Shown here one piece after another: positions 17,797 through 25,332 of a stretch of DNA of 64,000 nucleotides (positions are counted from its first letter, which is position 1; every line of letters begins with the position of its first letter). The DNA is from Planomicrobium soli (GTDB lineage: Bacteria; Bacillota; Bacilli; Bacillales_A; Planococcaceae), in the NCBI RefSeq assembly GCF_003014655.1, contig NZ_PYAT01000006.1, positions 62,001 to 126,000 on the forward strand, written 5' to 3'. A program made the translations under genes and the position numbers. The notes under the pieces were generated by a model. It saw only the letters and a program-made list of their open reading frames with translations, was not told where the DNA came from and did not search any database.

Positions 17797-18750
17797 ATGA
17801 TTCAAATATTGAGCAAAAGATTGATCGAGGTAATGGTTTTTTTGCTGATCATCACATTTGTCAGTTTTCTTTTTGCCCGTCTTGCTCCGGGAGATCCGGT
17901 CCTGTCTATGCTTCAAGTAGATGATCTTTCTGTAACGACTGAGCAGATAGAAGAACTCCGGGAAGATATGGGATTCAACGATCCACTCCTGGTGCAGTAT
18001 GGAAACTGGTTTTTGGACTTTGTCAGAATGGATTTCGGCAATTCGTATATAACCCGCCAGCCGGTGATGGAGATGATTTTCAGTGGACTTCCGGCAACAC
18101 TTGAGCTCACTGCAGGCGCATTGTTAGTGGTTATTTTAATAGCTGTACCGTTTGGTTCATTAGCCGCGCTATACAGAGGAAAATGGATTGACCAGCTGAG
18201 CCGGGGAATTTCGCTGGTCGGAGCAGCCGTTCCAAGCTTTTGGCTGGGACTGATTTTAATCGATTTGTTCGCTGTGCGCTTTGGAATTTTTCCAACAATG
18301 GGGAGGGATGGCATTGGTTCTGCTATTCTCCCTTCTATTACGTTAGGACTGGCAATCACAAGTGTCTATGTGCGTTTGCTGCGCTCCAGCTTGATCGATT
18401 CTCTTAGCCACGAATATATCCGAGCCGCACGCGCAAGAGGCATTTCTGAGATGCGGATATTTTTCGCGCATGCGTTTCGCGCAAGCCTGCCGCCGGTAAT
18501 TACTGTTTTTGGCGTCAGCCTAGGCAGTTTGATTGGCGGGGTTGTAGTTATTGAAGTAATTTTTGCGTATCCCGGCATCGGAAAAATGGTTGTTGACGCA
18601 ATCAGGGGAAGGGACTATCCCGTAATTCAAGGATATATCTTGATCATGGCCCTGTTTGTGTTCGTGATCAACAGCTTAGCGGATCTATCCCTGCGTTATT
18701 TGAACCCCGAGCTGCGCTTAAAGGAAAAGAGGGAAGAAGGATGGAAGTGA
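17797..18750 (+). CDS. ABC importer permease 1 (NikB/DppB/CntB type)
   Basis: A 317-residue binding-protein-dependent permease. It starts right after the stop codon of the binding-protein gene. The first transmembrane helix is followed by the family's FLFARLAPGDPV motif, and the cytoplasmic EAA loop is visible as EYIRAARARGISEMRIFFAHAFRASLPPVI. Six helices are predicted. It forms the channel with the second permease. Order and lengths match NikBC, DppBC and CntBC systems. Confidence 0.94.
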   Translation: MIQILSKRLIEVMVFLLIITFVSFLFARLAPGDPVLSMLQVDDLSVTTEQIEELREDMGFNDPLLVQYGNWFLDFVRMDFGNSYITRQPVMEMIFSGLPATLELTAGALLVVILIAVPFGSLAALYRGKWIDQLSRGISLVGAAVPSFWLGLILIDLFAVRFGIFPTMGRDGIGSAILPSITLGLAITSVYVRLLRSSLIDSLSHEYIRAARARGISEMRIFFAHAFRASLPPVITVFGVSLGSLIGGVVVIEVIFAYPGIGKMVVDAIRGRDYPVIQGYILIMALFVFVINSLADLSLRYLNPELRLKEKREEGWK

Positions 18751-19577
18751 CAGCTAAATTCAGCAAACCAACTTATAAAACGATTAGCCTGTTTATCGTA
18801 ATTGGTTTAATAGCCACAGTGGCAGCCTATACGTTTCTTTTCTTAAAACACGATCCATCCTTTGTCAATTTGAACGAAAGGTTGCTGCCGGTGAGCTTAG
18901 AGCATCCGCTCGGCACAGATCACTTAGGACGCGACGTGTTGACTCGGATTCTGCTCGGTTCACAATTGACTGTCGGTTATGGGTTTTTGGCACTTATAGC
19001 AGCAGTAGCTATCGGGGTGCCTTGCGGTATTTTTGCAGGCTTTAAGGGCGGACTACTGGACCGCTTTTTTATGCGTATAGCTGATGCTTTCCAATCGTTT
19101 CCGGACACAATTGTAGCTATTGTTTTAAGCGGACTTCTCGGACCAGGAATTGAAAATCTTCTGATAGCCATTGTGCTGGTTAAGTGGGTGAACTATGCCC
19201 GGCTTGTACGCAGCACCGTCATTGTTGAACGCCAAAAGGATTACATATCCGTGGCAAAAGTTAACGGTCTAAGCTCATGGCGAATTATGTCAAAACATCT
19301 GTATCCTCATATCATCGGACATGTGCTTGTTTTGGCAAGCCTGGATTTAGGGAAGATCATCCTGCTCATTTCCGCATTGTCCTACATCGGCCTTGGAGCA
19401 CAGCCTCCAGCACCGGAGTGGGGAGCCATGCTGAATGATGCCCGCCCTTATTTTCAATCGGTCCCATCATTAATGGTCTTTCCGGGACTGGCAATTGTTT
19501 TGGTCGTGCTTCTGACAAACCTCTTAGGCGATTACTTAAGAGACAAATTCGACGTGAAAAAGGAATTGAGTTCATGA
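18741..19577 (+). CDS. ABC importer permease 2 (NikC/DppC/CntC type)
   Basis: A 278-residue permease overlapping the preceding gene by 10 bp. The N-terminal helix is followed by the class signature LEHPLGTDHLGRDVLTRIL; the EAA loop is QKDYISVAKVNGLSSWRIM. The C-terminus has GLGAQPPAPEWGAMLNDA, typical of DppC/NikC. It pairs with the upstream permease in one inner-membrane channel. The overlap implies coupled translation. Confidence 0.94.
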   Translation: MEVTAKFSKPTYKTISLFIVIGLIATVAAYTFLFLKHDPSFVNLNERLLPVSLEHPLGTDHLGRDVLTRILLGSQLTVGYGFLALIAAVAIGVPCGIFAGFKGGLLDRFFMRIADAFQSFPDTIVAIVLSGLLGPGIENLLIAIVLVKWVNYARLVRSTVIVERQKDYISVAKVNGLSSWRIMSKHLYPHIIGHVLVLASLDLGKIILLISALSYIGLGAQPPAPEWGAMLNDARPYFQSVPSLMVFPGLAIVLVVLLTNLLGDYLRDKFDVKKELSS

Positions 19578-20374
19578 GTCTTCTAACAATCAACAACTTA
19601 TCAGTTTCGGCCAACGGTGCAGCTATTGTTAAAAAGATCTCTTTTAGCATCGGCAAAGGAGAATGGGTGGCTGTTGTCGGCCAAAGCGGAAGCGGAAAAA
19701 GTGTCACCGCTTCAGCCCTCGGCCAATTATTGGGACCGAATTTGAAGGCAGAAGGCGAAGTGCAATATAAAGGCGATAATCTTCTTGCTTTGCCTTTAAA
19801 GAAAATGAGGAAATTGCGTGGTACTAGCCTTTCGTATGTTTTTCAGGACTATCAAGGTTCGTTTACTCCTTTTTTAACAATTGGCCGCCATTTTGATGAG
19901 TACCAAAAAGCACATCTCAGTCTTTCAAGAAGTGCCAGAAAACAACAAGCTCAAGAAGCCTTAGTGTCTGTCGGATTGAAGCCGGAAATGTATAGCCGCT
20001 ATCCTTTTCAGTTAAGCGGTGGCCAGCTTCAGCGTGTTTCAATTGCGCTTGCACTTCTTTTAAGACCGGATCTTCTCATTGCTGATGAACCGACGACAGC
20101 GTTGGACAGCATTTCATCCTTCAAAATCTTGGAACTGTTATCCAGCTTGCAAAAGCAGACTGGTTGTTCAATTTTGTTTATCACGCACGATTTGCGGCAT
20201 GTTAAGAATTACGCAGATCGCATAGTGGTGATGAAAGAAGGGGAGATTGTCGAGCAGGGAGAGAAAGCACAAATTATGGGCAAGCCGAAGCATCCGTATA
20301 CACAATTACTGATTGATGCTGCCTCTTCACTCAAAGCGTCTTTTCCACTCCGTTCAAAGGAGGTTGCAAAATGA
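19574..20374 (+). CDS. ABC importer ATPase 1 (NikD/DppD/CntD type)
   Basis: A 266-residue ATP-binding subunit overlapping the permease gene by 4 bp. Walker A is GQSGSGKS near residue 37, the Q-loop is VFQDYQGSF, the signature is LSGGQLQR, Walker B is LLIADEP and the switch His lies in ITHDL. It is shorter than the usual ~330-residue DppD and lacks most of the C-terminal iron-sulphur/regulatory extension, as in NikD and CntD. It energises uptake with the next ATPase. Confidence 0.94.
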   Translation: MSLLTINNLSVSANGAAIVKKISFSIGKGEWVAVVGQSGSGKSVTASALGQLLGPNLKAEGEVQYKGDNLLALPLKKMRKLRGTSLSYVFQDYQGSFTPFLTIGRHFDEYQKAHLSLSRSARKQQAQEALVSVGLKPEMYSRYPFQLSGGQLQRVSIALALLLRPDLLIADEPTTALDSISSFKILELLSSLQKQTGCSILFITHDLRHVKNYADRIVVMKEGEIVEQGEKAQIMGKPKHPYTQLLIDAASSLKASFPLRSKEVAK

Positions 20375-21135
20375 GTTTATTGGAATTGAAGAACGTCAGT
20401 AAAACATATGATAACGGAGAAGCTGTATTGAAAGGTATCAACTTTTCATTGGAAAAGAAAGAGTGCGTGGGGCTTGTCGGAGAAAGCGGCTGCGGCAAAA
20501 GCACACTGGCCCGTTGTATTTTGCAGCTCGCTTCGATAGATGAGGGCGAAATCTTGCTGAATGGCACAGCGTTGCATAACAAGAATGAACGGAAATTAAA
20601 ACCTTACCGCAGAAATATCCAGACAGTCATGCAAAATCCGACGGCTTCATTAAATCCAAAGTTGAAAATTAGAGAATCGTTGTTAGATCCATATTTACAA
20701 TATGGTTCTCAAGCCGTTTTAAAACACTTTCACTATACGAATGAAACAAAATTTGTAAAGCAATTGATGGAGGCGGTAGAACTTCCAGAGGAATTGGCTG
20801 GCCGCTACCCTCATGAGTTGAGCGGAGGGCAAAAACAGCGGGTCACCATTGCCCGCGCCATCAGTTTAGAACCTGCTTTGGTGGTGTTGGATGAGCCGAC
20901 ATCCAGTTTGGATATCTTGTCTCAATCGGCCACTTTAAAACTGTTGAATGGCCTCCGCCAGCAGCTTGAACTTTCGTACCTGTTTATCTCCCATGACTTA
21001 TCAGCAGTAAATATGATGAGCCAAAAGATTTTGGTAATGAAAGAGGGAAGTATAGTGGACCGGTTCGAACAGGAAGAATTATTTTCGGAAAGCCGCCATG
21101 ATTACACAAAAGAATTAATTTCACTGTATCAATAA
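20371..21135 (+). CDS. ABC importer ATPase 2 (NikE/DppF/CntF type)
   Basis: A 254-residue ATP-binding subunit overlapping the previous gene by 4 bp. Walker A is GESGCGKST, the Q-loop is VMQNPTASLNP, the signature is LSGGQKQR, Walker B is LVVLDEP and the switch His lies in ISHDL. Short, like NikE. It ends the operon at a strong terminator. All five parts needed for an importer are present and intact. Confidence 0.94.
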   Translation: MSLLELKNVSKTYDNGEAVLKGINFSLEKKECVGLVGESGCGKSTLARCILQLASIDEGEILLNGTALHNKNERKLKPYRRNIQTVMQNPTASLNPKLKIRESLLDPYLQYGSQAVLKHFHYTNETKFVKQLMEAVELPEELAGRYPHELSGGQKQRVTIARAISLEPALVVLDEPTSSLDILSQSATLKLLNGLRQQLELSYLFISHDLSAVNMMSQKILVMKEGSIVDRFEQEELFSESRHDYTKELISLYQ

Positions 21136-21180
21136 AAAAAGTGCTCGATCCAGTTTTGATAGCTGGTTCGAGCACTTTTT
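21136..21180. terminator. Terminator between importer operon and alkaline phosphatase
   Basis: A long stem with AAAAAGTGCTCGA and TCGAGCACTTTTT as outer arms and CCAG/CTGG inside, between convergent genes; usable in both directions. Confidence 0.88.
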
Positions 21181-21186
21181 ACTTTA

Positions 21187-22842
21187 TTATTTTGATAGGT
21201 TCAATGCTTTTTTGGACACATAGAAATCTTTTCCGTTATAAACGGTGACGCCGTCTAGCGTTTTAGTAAACGTCTTTTTGTTCTGAGTAACATAAGCGAC
21301 GTTTTTGTTTACAGGCAATTCGATTGTTATTTTGTCCTTTTCTGCAATAAATACCGGATTGTTTGCATCTGTTACATCAATGCGCGTCTTGAAACCTTTG
21401 TTTTCATAAGATTCTTTTGCATTAACAAACAATTCATCTGTTGTTTTTTCAAGATCGAAATTCATGAATTTCGCCATTGTTTTAGCAACATCGGTATTGT
21501 CCAGTAACCCAAATGGTTTTGATGGGCCATAAGCGTACAAGAAAACATCTTCTCCGGTATGTCCACCAGTCGTAAAGCCGATATTCGCACGGTTTGCCAA
21601 CATTTTGGTCATTTCAGACTGGACATTCTTCGCTTCTTTTAATTTTTTGATTTCCTCGGCAGTCAAGTTGTCCAAACCGTAAAGAGCCGCTGCTTCTTCA
21701 ATGTTGGAACGATCGGATTTTAATGTTTTCAAAGCGCCTTCAACTGTCATCGTCGCTTTCTTTAATGGATCGATATAAGTTGAAACTGGAATTTCAGGAT
21801 AGTTGGAATTTGTATTTGCGTTCCCCATGGTGATACCGCTGTTTCCGTGGTCGCTCACCGCGATCACCATTGTATTGCCGTCTTTCTTCGCGAAATCCAC
21901 TGCTTCTTTTACTGCCGCATCAAAAGCCAATACGTCGCTTATGATTCCGACTGTATCGTTCGCATGCGCTGCCCAGTCCACTTTGCTTCCTTCTACAAAC
22001 AAGAAGAAACCATCTTCATTTTTTGAAAGAGTCTCAATGCCTTTTTTCGTCATATCTGCAAGAGAAGGCTGGCTAGGATTTGTTGTTTCACGGTCAAAAT
22101 CGTATGCAAGAGCTGAAGTCGCGAAAGATCCCCATAACTTGTCGGATTTTGAATTCAAAAGTGCATCTTTCGTTTCCACGAAATCATAGCCGTTTTCATT
22201 AATTACGTCTATTAGGTTTTCACCGTCAACGCGCGCGTTCTTTGTCGATCCTGGTTGCAAGGATTCTTTTCCTCCTCCAAGCACAACATCAATCCCTTGG
22301 TAAACTTGCTGTTCAGCGATATCTTGATAGTTGCTGCGGTGAACTGCATGGGAAGAGAAGCCTGCGGGCGTTGCATGCTGAATCTCTGAAGTAGAAATGA
22401 TCCCTGTGGATTTCCCAAGTAAAGAGGCTCCCTCTAACACGTTGGCAACAGGTTTGTAAGCATCTTCAGGAGCAACTGGATCAACGCCTGGCGTATTCAC
22501 AATTTTAGGAAGAAGCCCGACAATTTTGTCGTTCGATTTGTTTCCAGTAGCTAAAGCAGTAGCAGCAGGTGCGGAATCGGTAATTGCAGATTCTGCAGAA
22601 TGGGTTTTCATGCCACCTACAAGGATGCTATCCATTGCCAAGTCTTCGCCTTTATACCATCTCGCCAAAGTAGTGGCACCGGCACTTGTTCCGTCCATTA
22701 CCATCATAATGACGTTTGTCGGTTCGTTTTTCTTGTTTTTCGCTTCAATAGTCGGTCCATTTGCTGAAAAGCCGAGTGAAGAAAGGGCGACAGCGGCAGC
22801 AATTGTAATTCCAGCAGCTTTCTTGTTAAAATTGCGATTCAT
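21187..22842 (-). CDS. Secreted alkaline phosphatase
   Basis: A 551-residue PhoA-family phosphomonoesterase. It has a signal peptide (basic NRNFNKKAAG, then a hydrophobic run to about residue 28) and is exported. The metal and nucleophile motifs are visible: Asp in MVMDGTSAG, the nucleophilic Ser in ITDSAPAATAL near residue 90, DWAAHAND, SDHGNSG and TTGGHTGEDVFLYAYGP with its zinc-binding His. A C-terminal extension of about 100 residues follows the catalytic core. It releases phosphate outside the cell. TTTACA repeats upstream suggest PhoP control. Confidence 0.94.
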   Translation of the reverse strand: MNRNFNKKAAGITIAAAVALSSLGFSANGPTIEAKNKKNEPTNVIMMVMDGTSAGATTLARWYKGEDLAMDSILVGGMKTHSAESAITDSAPAATALATGNKSNDKIVGLLPKIVNTPGVDPVAPEDAYKPVANVLEGASLLGKSTGIISTSEIQHATPAGFSSHAVHRSNYQDIAEQQVYQGIDVVLGGGKESLQPGSTKNARVDGENLIDVINENGYDFVETKDALLNSKSDKLWGSFATSALAYDFDRETTNPSQPSLADMTKKGIETLSKNEDGFFLFVEGSKVDWAAHANDTVGIISDVLAFDAAVKEAVDFAKKDGNTMVIAVSDHGNSGITMGNANTNSNYPEIPVSTYIDPLKKATMTVEGALKTLKSDRSNIEEAAALYGLDNLTAEEIKKLKEAKNVQSEMTKMLANRANIGFTTGGHTGEDVFLYAYGPSKPFGLLDNTDVAKTMAKFMNFDLEKTTDELFVNAKESYENKGFKTRIDVTDANNPVFIAEKDKITIELPVNKNVAYVTQNKKTFTKTLDGVTVYNGKDFYVSKKALNLSK

Positions 22843-23208
22843 TTACATTGTTCCTCCTCTAATATCTCTGCGATTTGTCTTACTGACTTTCATGATAGAG
22901 GATGAATATTTCAAGAGTATGGATTTTAAGCGAAGTTTATGTAAAATAGTGTAAATATAAAGGACAAAAAGTTAACCACTCCGTTTAAATTTGTTGTTCA
23001 TTTGGAGCTGAAAGACATCTATCTCAATTAAGTCTGTTGCCTATAAGGCGGTTAATTACTATTGTCATTTAAATTTAATAATTGTTAGGCAAATAACGAG
23101 GAGGAAAAAGTTAGCGGGTGTCGAATTTCGAGAGTGTAGAAAAGCTGCTGGATGAATTTTTAGTAGTATCGAGCAGTTACTATTACTTGAATGAAAGGAG
23201 AAAAGACT
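22843..23208. other. Intergenic region, phosphatase promoter and yjdI-like upstream region
   Basis: Holds the divergent control regions of the phosphatase gene (minus) and the iron-sulphur gene (plus). The TGTAAA repeats near 22940-22975 are the only clear motif. A GAGGAGG at 23099-23105 precedes a short GTG reading frame that overlaps the next gene and is not convincing. Confidence 0.5.
22940..22975 (-). promoter_or_regulatory. Pho-box-like repeats upstream of alkaline phosphatase
   Basis: On the minus strand TTTACA occurs at 22955-22950 and 22945-22940, and TTAACT at 22975-22970, all on a 10-bp period with one degenerate position between. Bacillus PhoP sites are TT(A/T/C)ACA-like hexamers at about 11-bp spacing, so this is a plausible phosphate-starvation site about 100-130 bp upstream of the start. 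Confidence 0.4.
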
Positions 23209-23625
23209 ATGGGATTAGTTCCGAAAGTGTATACGGGGGAAGAAGTAGATGTGTCTTTTACGCCTTCTCTATGCATACATGCAGCAGAATGTGTAAAAGG
23301 GCATCCCGAAGTATTTGATACAAAAAGGAGGCCTTGGATTATTCCGGATCAAGGATCTGCTAATGCGGTAGCGGATGTAATCGCCCGATGTCCAAGTGGT
23401 GCGCTTCAGTACTTGCGAAAAGACCAGCGGGCAAATGAATTGCCTGAGGTACCAACAACAATTGCGGCAACCGTTTCCGGCCAATTTGTGGTACGGGGCG
23501 ATCTTCGCATTGACCACCAGGAAGGTCAGCTGAAAACGTATCGGGCGACATTATGCGGATGCGGCAACTCACATAATCAGCCGTTTTGTGATAAAAGTTC
23601 ATTGTGCAAACAAGGGGGAGCATAG
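23209..23625 (+). CDS. YjdI-like (4Fe-4S)-binding protein with an altered CDGSH domain
   Basis: A 138-residue protein. Residues about 8-70 match the Fer4_19 divergent mono-cluster domain, with Cys22, Cys28 and Cys61 in LCIHAAEC and RCPSGAL. Residues about 85-132 form a CDGSH-type domain with Cys116, Cys118 and Cys127, but the fourth ligand, normally His of CDGSH, is Ser131 (CDKSS). It probably binds iron-sulphur clusters for redox or cluster transfer; the precise role is unknown. The ATG at 23209 has AAGGAG 8 nt upstream. It is followed closely by a yjdJ-like gene, the same pairing as E. coli yjdIJ. Confidence 0.85.
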   Translation: MGLVPKVYTGEEVDVSFTPSLCIHAAECVKGHPEVFDTKRRPWIIPDQGSANAVADVIARCPSGALQYLRKDQRANELPEVPTTIAATVSGQFVVRGDLRIDHQEGQLKTYRATLCGCGNSHNQPFCDKSSLCKQGGA

Positions 23626-23627
23626 CA

Positions 23628-23903
23628 ATGGATATAAAAAAAGGCGAGAACAAATTTTATATAGGGAACGATGCGGTTGAAACAGATGCGGAAGTGCATT
23701 ATGTTCCAACAGGCCTTACCCGGATTATTGTTGACCATACCCATGTAGCCGATAACTTGCGTGGACAAGGAGTAGGAGAAGCGCTGGTGAAGAAAGTGAT
23801 CGAATACGCAAGAGAAGAAAAGTTGATGATCGTCCCGCTCTGCCCCTTTGCTAAAAAACAATTTCAGGTACATCCAGAATATCAGGATGTTTTAGCAAAA
23901 TAG
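23628..23903 (+). CDS. yjdJ: YjdJ-like small GNAT acetyltransferase
   Basis: A 91-residue minimal GCN5-related acetyltransferase. The acetyl-CoA pyrophosphate-binding motif is NLRGQGVGEALV, followed by IVPLCPFAKKQFQVHPEYQDV, typical of the YjdJ/GTLF3B-like subgroup. The ATG at 23628 follows GGGGGAG with good spacing and begins 2 nt after the stop codon of the iron-sulphur gene. The substrate is unknown. Confidence 0.88.
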   Translation: MDIKKGENKFYIGNDAVETDAEVHYVPTGLTRIIVDHTHVADNLRGQGVGEALVKKVIEYAREEKLMIVPLCPFAKKQFQVHPEYQDVLAK

Positions 23904-23935
23904 ACCAATTCCATTATAATGTAAAAGGTTAAAAA

Positions 23936-23992
23936 AATAATCTGAATTTCGAGCGGGGCTGTTAGAACAATCCGTTCGAAATTCAGATTATT
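23936..23992. terminator. Bidirectional terminator with a 17-bp stem
   Basis: AATAATCTGAATTTCGA (23936-23952) and its perfect complement at 23976-23992, with a 23-nt loop and T tail, between the convergent yjdJ-like and photoreceptor genes. Confidence 0.85.
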
Positions 23993-24020
23993 GTCTTTTT
24001 CTGTATAAGAGTCCGTAGGA

Positions 24021-24794
24021 TTACCGTTGGGAAAATTCAATAGCGCTTTGAACGGTCGCAAAAGTTAACAGCGATTTAGTCGTTTCCCGCAGTTCTGAGA
24101 TTTCTATTGCGGCTTTGGGCGAAATTCCTGTGATGTATAGTTTACTGCCCATGAGTCTTAGTACGTCTTGAATCATCAATAACCGCAACGAAAAGTGGTT
24201 CAGCTGCCAAAAAACACCTGAAATATCAATAATGATATGCTGCGTCCGATTTTTTTGAACGTATTCGCTCAGCTTGGTCGTTAATACCTCGAAACGTTCT
24301 ACTGTCATTTCTCCTACTAAGGTAACAGCACCCATATTTTCACTGATTGACAAAATGGGCAGTAAAAGGCGGCTAATTTCTTCATCTTTTTCAGCCAAGA
24401 CTTGACGTTGAAAATATTCCACAGAAACATCGGTTTGCGTTCCGATAAAATACAAGTGGCCATCTACCGTTACCGGTTCGATATTTAAACGGTTCCAAAA
24501 AGAACTGCCATCTTTCCGGTAATTTTTAAGGGTGACGGTCACGCTTTCTTCCGTTTCAACCGCTTTCCTAATTTTTTGAAGCATCAATTGATCTGTATCA
24601 ATCCCTTGTAAGAACCTGCAGTTTTGGCCTAATACTTCTTCTTGGGGATAGCCGGTTAAGGATTCGAACGTCTGATTTGTATAAATCAACGGATTATCAG
24701 GCAAGGCGGGATCTGTTACTGAAGTCGCTACGCGGCTTCCATCCAGCATGGCTTCGAAAAGAGAAATTTGCGTGGGATAGCTTAAGGTTTTCAA
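24021..24794 (-). CDS. ytvA: YtvA-like blue-light photoreceptor (LOV-STAS)
   Basis: A 257-residue protein close in length and layout to B. subtilis YtvA/PfyP. The N-terminal LOV domain (about residues 15-125) carries the flavin-binding motif GQNCRFLQG, with photoactive Cys59 that forms the FMN adduct under blue light. It also has TGYPQEEVLG and the FWNRLNIEPV strand. A J-alpha linker leads to a C-terminal STAS domain (about 145-255). In Bacillus, YtvA joins the stressosome and raises sigma-B activity in light. No RsbRST genes are in this window. Confidence 0.93.
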   Translation of the reverse strand: MKTLSYPTQISLFEAMLDGSRVATSVTDPALPDNPLIYTNQTFESLTGYPQEEVLGQNCRFLQGIDTDQLMLQKIRKAVETEESVTVTLKNYRKDGSSFWNRLNIEPVTVDGHLYFIGTQTDVSVEYFQRQVLAEKDEEISRLLLPILSISENMGAVTLVGEMTVERFEVLTTKLSEYVQKNRTQHIIIDISGVFWQLNHFSLRLLMIQDVLRLMGSKLYITGISPKAAIEISELRETTKSLLTFATVQSAIEFSQR

Positions 24795-24978
24795 AAAAAC
24801 AACTCCGATCGTATTCTGTTCATATTAGCATTACATGGCAATAACGCCTTGGGATTGAAAAATAAATATGGAGGATGGAGTCGTTTTAATATACCCTCTT
24901 ATACCTGCATGAGTGGATAACTATTTCCACAATCCGGTGGATTTACAGTGTTAAGATTATCGAAAAGGCAACTCTATT

Positions 24979-25007
24979 TTGATGGAATTTCATATTAAGA
25001 TTATACA
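24979..25007 (+). promoter_or_regulatory. Promoter of the candidate RNA
   Basis: TTGATG (24979-24984), exact 17-bp spacer, TATACA (25002-25007). No coding start with a ribosome site follows on this strand before the terminator at 25203. Confidence 0.5.
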
Positions 25008-25013
25008 TAACTT

Positions 25014-25235
25014 CTTGTCGCCTAATCCATTATTCTGCATTGTAGCTGAACTAGGGGATCTGTTCTTGAAGCGAAAACATTGACTTCGTTTGCAATATGT
25101 TTTAATGTTAGAGACGCGATGAGCTCGTTTGCGTAAGACGGACAAGCATTCCTTTTGGGAACACGTTGTGGAGCGTGGCTTGGAACGCCGCAAATTATCG
25201 AGAACACCTTGCCCTTTGGGCAAGGTGTTTTTTAT
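25014..25235 (+). ncRNA. Candidate structured small RNA
   Basis: A stretch of about 220 nt between a good promoter and a strong terminator, without a supported reading frame. Several hairpins can form: AAAACATTG with CAATATGTTTT (one bulge), ATTCC/GGAA around CTTTTG, and GCGT..ACGC around 25175-25190. The family is unknown; it does not obviously match 6S, SRP, RNase P, tmRNA or a T-box. It could also be a leader lost from another gene. Confidence 0.35.
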
Positions 25236-25239
25236 TTTT
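25203..25239 (+). terminator. Strong terminator ending the candidate RNA
   Basis: AACACCTTGCCC, loop TTT, GGGCAAGGTGTT (25203-25229), then TTTTATTTTTG. A perfect 12-bp stem with no convincing gene upstream on this strand. Confidence 0.9.
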
Positions 25240-25332
25240 GTCCTTACAAAATGACAATGGGGTATAATTGAAACAGGTTTTACATAAAAAGAAATTTGCG
25301 CTTATGCATATCGAATGAAAAGAGGGAGCACC

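Larger units (their letters stand above)
24795..25332. other. Intergenic region with a candidate RNA gene
   Basis: This 538-bp gap carries a promoter at 24979-25007, a possible structured transcript to about 25235 ending at a strong terminator, and then a second -10 (TATAAT, 25263-25268) for the downstream oxidoreductase. The 24795-24975 part holds the photoreceptor's upstream region, with nothing clear. Confidence 0.55.

Noticed and set aside
23118..23318. Short GTG frame beginning MSNFESVEKLLDEF before the iron-sulphur gene
   Set aside because: Has GAGGAGG upstream but overlaps the next gene out of frame and loses protein-like character there; at most a decayed remnant.
24655..24675. TTCGAA-type tRNA T-loop motif
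   Set aside because: Lies inside the ytvA coding region with no cloverleaf around it; no tRNA genes seen in the window.
25014..25235. T-box, 6S or tmRNA identity for the candidate RNA
   Set aside because: No AGGGTGGNACCGCG T-box motif, no CCA end or tRNA-like domain, and no 6S-like pairing that I could confirm.
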